Source: Nitrospiraceae bacterium UBA6898 (GTDB lineage Bacteria; Nitrospirota; Thermodesulfovibrionia; Thermodesulfovibrionales; UBA6898). From it: a stretch of DNA of 6,314 bases. The position numbers were made by a program, and so were the translations under genes. Below, in pieces: positions 5,420 through 6,314 of the stretch. Within the stretch, counting starts at the first letter, position 1, and every line of letters starts with the position of its first letter. Location: the NCBI GenBank assembly GCA_002448975.1, contig DKBO01000130.1:1-6314 (forward strand), read 5' to 3'. The notes beneath the pieces were generated by a model. It did no database searches and had not been told where the DNA came from. It worked only from the letters and a program-made list of their open reading frames with translations.

Positions 5420-6314
5420 CGATCATCGGTGGTGGTATTTCAGGTCTTTCCCTTGCCTATTTTCTGATCGAAAAGGATCCGGAACTCGAGGTGACTGTCT
5501 TTGAGTCTGAAAAGCGCCCGGGCGGCAAGATCTGGACCGACAGGGCTGAGGGTTATCTCTGCGAGTGGGGCGTGAACGGGTTCCTCGATAACCGTCCCAT
5601 GACGCTGGCGCTTTCAGAAAAGCTTTCTCTGTCGCCCCTCAGGAGCAACGATGCATCACGAAAGCGTTTCATCTTTTCTGAAGGCATGCTGCATCGTCTC
5701 CCGGAGTCTCCGCCGGCATTTCTTATATCGCGGCTCCTGAGCCTTCCGGGAAAGCTCAGGGTGATGGCCGAGACGATCGTTCCCGGCAATGCAAGGGAAG
5801 AGGAGACGCTTGCCGAATTCGCGCGCAGAAGGCTCGGCACCGAGGCATATCAGAAACTGATCGACCCCATGGCATCGGGCATCTATGCGGGCAATCCTGA
5901 GACGCTCAGCCTCAGGGCCTGCTTTCCGAAAGTGTATGACCTGGAGAGGAAATACGGCGGTCTTATCCGGGGCATGCTGAAACTTCAGAAGGAGAAAAAG
6001 AAGCTGGGCTCAAAAGACAAGGTCGGCGCCGGTCCCGGAGGTGTGCTGACCTCATATTATAACGGCATGGGTGAGCTGATACAGTCGCTGAAGGAAAGGC
6101 TGGGTGACCGGCTGCGGCTTGGTTACCGGGGCGCGTCGCTCGACCGGAAAGGCAAAGGATATATCCAGCACTTTTCCGACGGGTCATCATTCGAGGCAGA
6201 TGCCGTGGTCCTGGCGTCGCCTGCCTATGCAGTTGCAGAGATCCTGAGGAACTTTGATAAAAAGCTCTCGGCCATGGTCTCTGAAATTCCCTATCCCTCC
6301 CTCTCGGTCGCCTG
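5407..6314 (+). CDS. hemG: FAD-dependent protoporphyrinogen/coproporphyrinogen oxidase, 3' end outside window
   Basis: The frame encodes 302 residues before the window edge; the family is usually about 450-480. The N-terminus has the dinucleotide-binding GGGISGLSLAYFL (8-20), an acidic residue at the end of the second strand (FESE), and RPGGKIWT (37-44), typical of flavin amine-oxidase-like enzymes. IDPMASGIYAGNPETLSLRA at 152-171 and the following KYGGLIRG are hallmarks of the HemY/HemG-type porphyrinogen oxidase. The enzyme takes six electrons from protoporphyrinogen IX or, in coproporphyrin-dependent organisms, from coproporphyrinogen III. It is not the small flavodoxin-type HemG of E. coli, so hemY (or cgoX/pgoX) is an equivalent name. 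ATG 5407 follows GAGGAGG (5396-5402), both inside the 3' end of hemH, implying translational coupling. Which substrate it uses cannot be read from this part. Confidence 0.95.
   Translation, partial: MGRIAIIGGGISGLSLAYFLIEKDPELEVTVFESEKRPGGKIWTDRAEGYLCEWGVNGFLDNRPMTLALSEKLSLSPLRSNDASRKRFIFSEGMLHRLPESPPAFLISRLLSLPGKLRVMAETIVPGNAREEETLAEFARRRLGTEAYQKLIDPMASGIYAGNPETLSLRACFPKVYDLERKYGGLIRGMLKLQKEKKKLGSKDKVGAGPGGVLTSYYNGMGELIQSLKERLGDRLRLGYRGASLDRKGKGYIQHFSDGSSFEADAVVLASPAYAVAEILRNFDKKLSAMVSEIPYPSLSVA

Overview
The window is ordinary dense bacterial coding DNA, with GC content in the mid-50s percent by eye, and has no mobile element, repeat array or RNA gene that I can see. It holds six genes. One runs leftward out of the window and five run rightward, the last leaving the right edge. 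Complete protoporphyrin-type heme genes beside an AhbD-like radical SAM enzyme, plus a long-form HflX, suggest a diderm anaerobe or microaerophile such as Nitrospirota or a Geobacter-like Desulfobacterota. This placement is inference from gene content only.

Left block (1-2100). A macro-domain protein (ADP-ribose binding or hydrolysis) reads off the minus strand and is cut by the window edge at residue 118. A 90-bp divergent spacer separates it from hflX, a ribosome-associated GTPase of the long type. The conserved N-terminus of hflX extends about 42 codons upstream of its first in-frame ATG. The best start is an ATC codon behind a perfect GGAGG, which would be a rare AUC initiation or a base error.

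Spacer (2101-2258). It contains a weak terminator-like hairpin after hflX, a perfect TATAAT -10 box, and a long imperfect hairpin followed by a T-rich tract just before the next gene's ribosome binding site. Together these look like the promoter and leader, possibly an attenuator, of the heme operon.

Right block (2259-6314). A compact operon encodes an AhbD-like radical SAM/SPASM protein, uroporphyrinogen decarboxylase (hemE), ferrochelatase (hemH) and an FAD-dependent (copro/proto)porphyrinogen oxidase (hemG/hemY type, 3' end outside the window). Junctions are a 4-base ATGA overlap, a 36-base gap and a 13-base overlap.

The notable idea is biochemical. AhbD belongs to the siroheme-dependent route, where it decarboxylates Fe-coproporphyrin (coproheme) to heme b, while HemE, HemH and HemG belong to the coproporphyrinogen/protoporphyrin routes. 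Placed together, they could form an oxygen-independent coproporphyrin-dependent pathway: HemE makes coproporphyrinogen, the oxidase makes coproporphyrin, the ferrochelatase makes coproheme, and the AhbD-like enzyme makes heme, replacing the HemQ/ChdC step. This is a hypothesis; a conventional protoporphyrin pathway using a HemN encoded elsewhere is not excluded.
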